The notes beneath the pieces were generated by a model. It did no database searches, was not told where the DNA came from, and saw only the letters and a program-made list of their open reading frames with translations. From positions 124,001 to 188,000 of the forward strand of contig NZ_NHPP01000003.1 of the NCBI RefSeq assembly GCF_002838835.1: DNA of 64,000 nt, in the 5' to 3' direction. The DNA is from Siphonobacter sp. SORGH_AS_0500 (lineage in GTDB: Bacteria > Bacteroidota > Bacteroidia > Cytophagales > Spirosomataceae). Shown here in pieces: positions 62,684 to 64,000 of the stretch (the first letter of the stretch is position 1; each line of letters opens with the position of its first letter). Both the position numbers and the translations under genes were made by a program.

Positions 62684-64000
62684 ATGAAAAAATATTGGTG
62701 GTCAATCTTCCTGGCAGGCCTGCCGTTGGCCAGCTTTGCTCAAAATTTCAATGGCTTTGCCCACAGTACTTCTGCTGGTATTCATAATGTTTACACGAAT
62801 CCGGCCTTAATTGCCGGGTCTAAGTATAAGCTTCATATCAATTTGTTTGCAGGAAATGCAAACGTCTATAATAACTACGCCGAGTGGGTAGGTCCTTATA
62901 AACTTAATCGCCTCATTTTTGGAGGAATTCCTCAGCAATACCTTCGCTCGGATGGCCGTCCAGCTTTGCAACCTGAATATTTTCGGGAAAACCTGGACGG
63001 AAAACCTAAAAACGGAACGGGTACCGCCGAAATTCGCGGGCCGGGCTTATTAGTTGCTCTCGGGCCTAAACACAGCATTGCCCTCACCACTCGGGCCCGA
63101 GCTTCTGCCCAGGCGTTTGGGGTATCCGAAAACTTGCTTTCCCTCGTTCGGCAGGGCTTCGATTTTGCTACACTCTGGAATATCGCCAATGTCGATAACA
63201 AATTTTCCATCAATGGAAATATCTATGGCGAAGTAGCCTTGACTTACGGGGCAACCATGATCGAAGCGGGACCTCATACCCTGAAGGGGGGGATCACCGC
63301 CAAAAAATTGTAGGGTTTTATTCCGCTCACGTTCGAAACCGGGATTTGAAGTACCGAGTCATAGAAGATCCCGAACGGCCCGGAAAAGGACTCTTCGTCA
63401 TGGATAACTTCGACGCTGATTTTGGATATACTTTACAGGAACCGATTAATGACGGCGTAGGCTTACGGAAGTTTCTAGGTCAGAAAATGCCTGGTTCGGG
63501 CTGGGGTTTCGATCTGGGTTTTGCTTATGAGTATAATGCAGAGGAAGACGAGTCGGGCCGGTATAACTTACGACTTTCGGCTTCTGTCATGGATGTTGGG
63601 ACCGTTCGTTACGAAGACCCTTCCCAGATCAGGGGATATACTATTCTAAGATCTAATAAGACGATACGTCAGGAGGATTTTGATAATGTCAAAGGAAGCG
63701 ATGAGCTGGTTCGGTTGATTGAGTCGAAAATGGAATTGCAACCCAGTGAAGCTAAAACCAGTTTTGTGACGGGATTACCCATGGCTCTGAATACCAATGC
63801 TGATTTGCGACTGAGCGAAGAGATTTTCGTGAATGTTTCTTATATTAAAGACCTGCGTTCAGTGAATGCATTATCCGCCCGTCAGCCTACTGTTTTTTCG
63901 GTAACGCCACGCTGGGAATCAGCTTCGGGCCTGGAAATTGCCGTACCTTTGAACTGGATGTTTAATACGTTCTCTCCGGGCATAGCCATGCGATTAGGGC
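62684..64000 (+). pseudogene. DUF5723-like exported protein, frameshifted and cut by the window end
   Basis: The start is the ATG at 62684 (signal MKKYWWSIFLAGLPLASFAQ). The mature part has FAHSTSAGIHNVYTNPALIAGS, typical of Bacteroidota DUF5723/PorV-like surface proteins. After GGITAKKL a stop appears at 63311-63313. The next frame then continues without a break: GFYSAHVRNRDLKYRVIEDP, NFDADFGYTLQEPINDG, GWGFDLGFAYEYNAEEDESG, to the last base. One extra A in the A6 run at 63302-63307 restores AKKIVGFYSAHV. The gene continues beyond the window. Confidence 0.8.

Overview
The window reads as chromosome of a Bacteroidota bacterium, most likely a Cytophagales (Spirosomaceae-like) species. The grounds are the promoter grammar (TTG, 19-22 bases, then TAnnTTTG), near-absence of Shine-Dalgarno sites, TonB-dependent receptors, XRE-S24 regulators, a DUF5723-type protein, a LytTR regulator and a dimeric-type glycyl-tRNA synthetase. 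About 50 protein genes are supported. I see no rRNA, tRNA, CRISPR array, integrase or transposase gene.

Layout. 1-795: palindromic repeats, then metH (796-4632). 5-12.5 kb: DUF389 membrane protein, an exported SAM hydrolase-like protein, XdhC-like protein, a TonB receptor and a divergent AraC regulator. 13-18.4 kb: aldehyde dehydrogenase with DUF779, fdhD coupled to a Nudix hydrolase, and a cysteine desulfurase. 18.5-29 kb: ferrochelatase, catalase, a solitary nuoH, asnS, a PAP2-like membrane protein, rpsU, Ppx/GppA phosphatase, an MsrB-like protein that lost its catalytic cysteine, and a circularly permuted ATP-grasp protein. 29.4-37.2 kb: a solo receiver plus a CHASE3-like/PAS/HisKA/REC/Hpt hybrid kinase, a thiolase/acyl-CoA ligase pair and a BtuB-like receptor.

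37.6-45.9 kb is the accessory region. It holds an XRE-S24 (LexA/CI-like) repressor, a second XRE protein, several unknown genes, a PIN-like protein missing two acidic residues, DUF4385, a packed minus-strand operon with a RecE-like PD-(D/E)XK nuclease, ruvB, and a predicted ~110-nt small RNA whose promoter is embedded in a 28-bp palindrome. Two promoters share a nearly identical 21-bp box. The combination suggests a domesticated phage or DNA-damage control module, which is inference.

46-64 kb: M23 lipoprotein, a pectin group (CE12-GH28, KdgF, GH43), TlpA-like thioredoxin, Na+/H+ antiporter, glyS, GNAT, NlpC/P60, pheS, LytTR, a beta-barrel protein, radA, two exported proteins and a DUF5723-like gene leaving the window. 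Three genes here (CE12-GH28, tlpA-like, DUF5723-like) are each broken by a frameshift at a coding-strand A-run.

Intergenic DNA is rich in several families of diverged inverted repeats, an (8-bp)x13 microsatellite, and echo copies of the 3' end of a receptor gene. All assignments are from reading motifs; no database search was possible.
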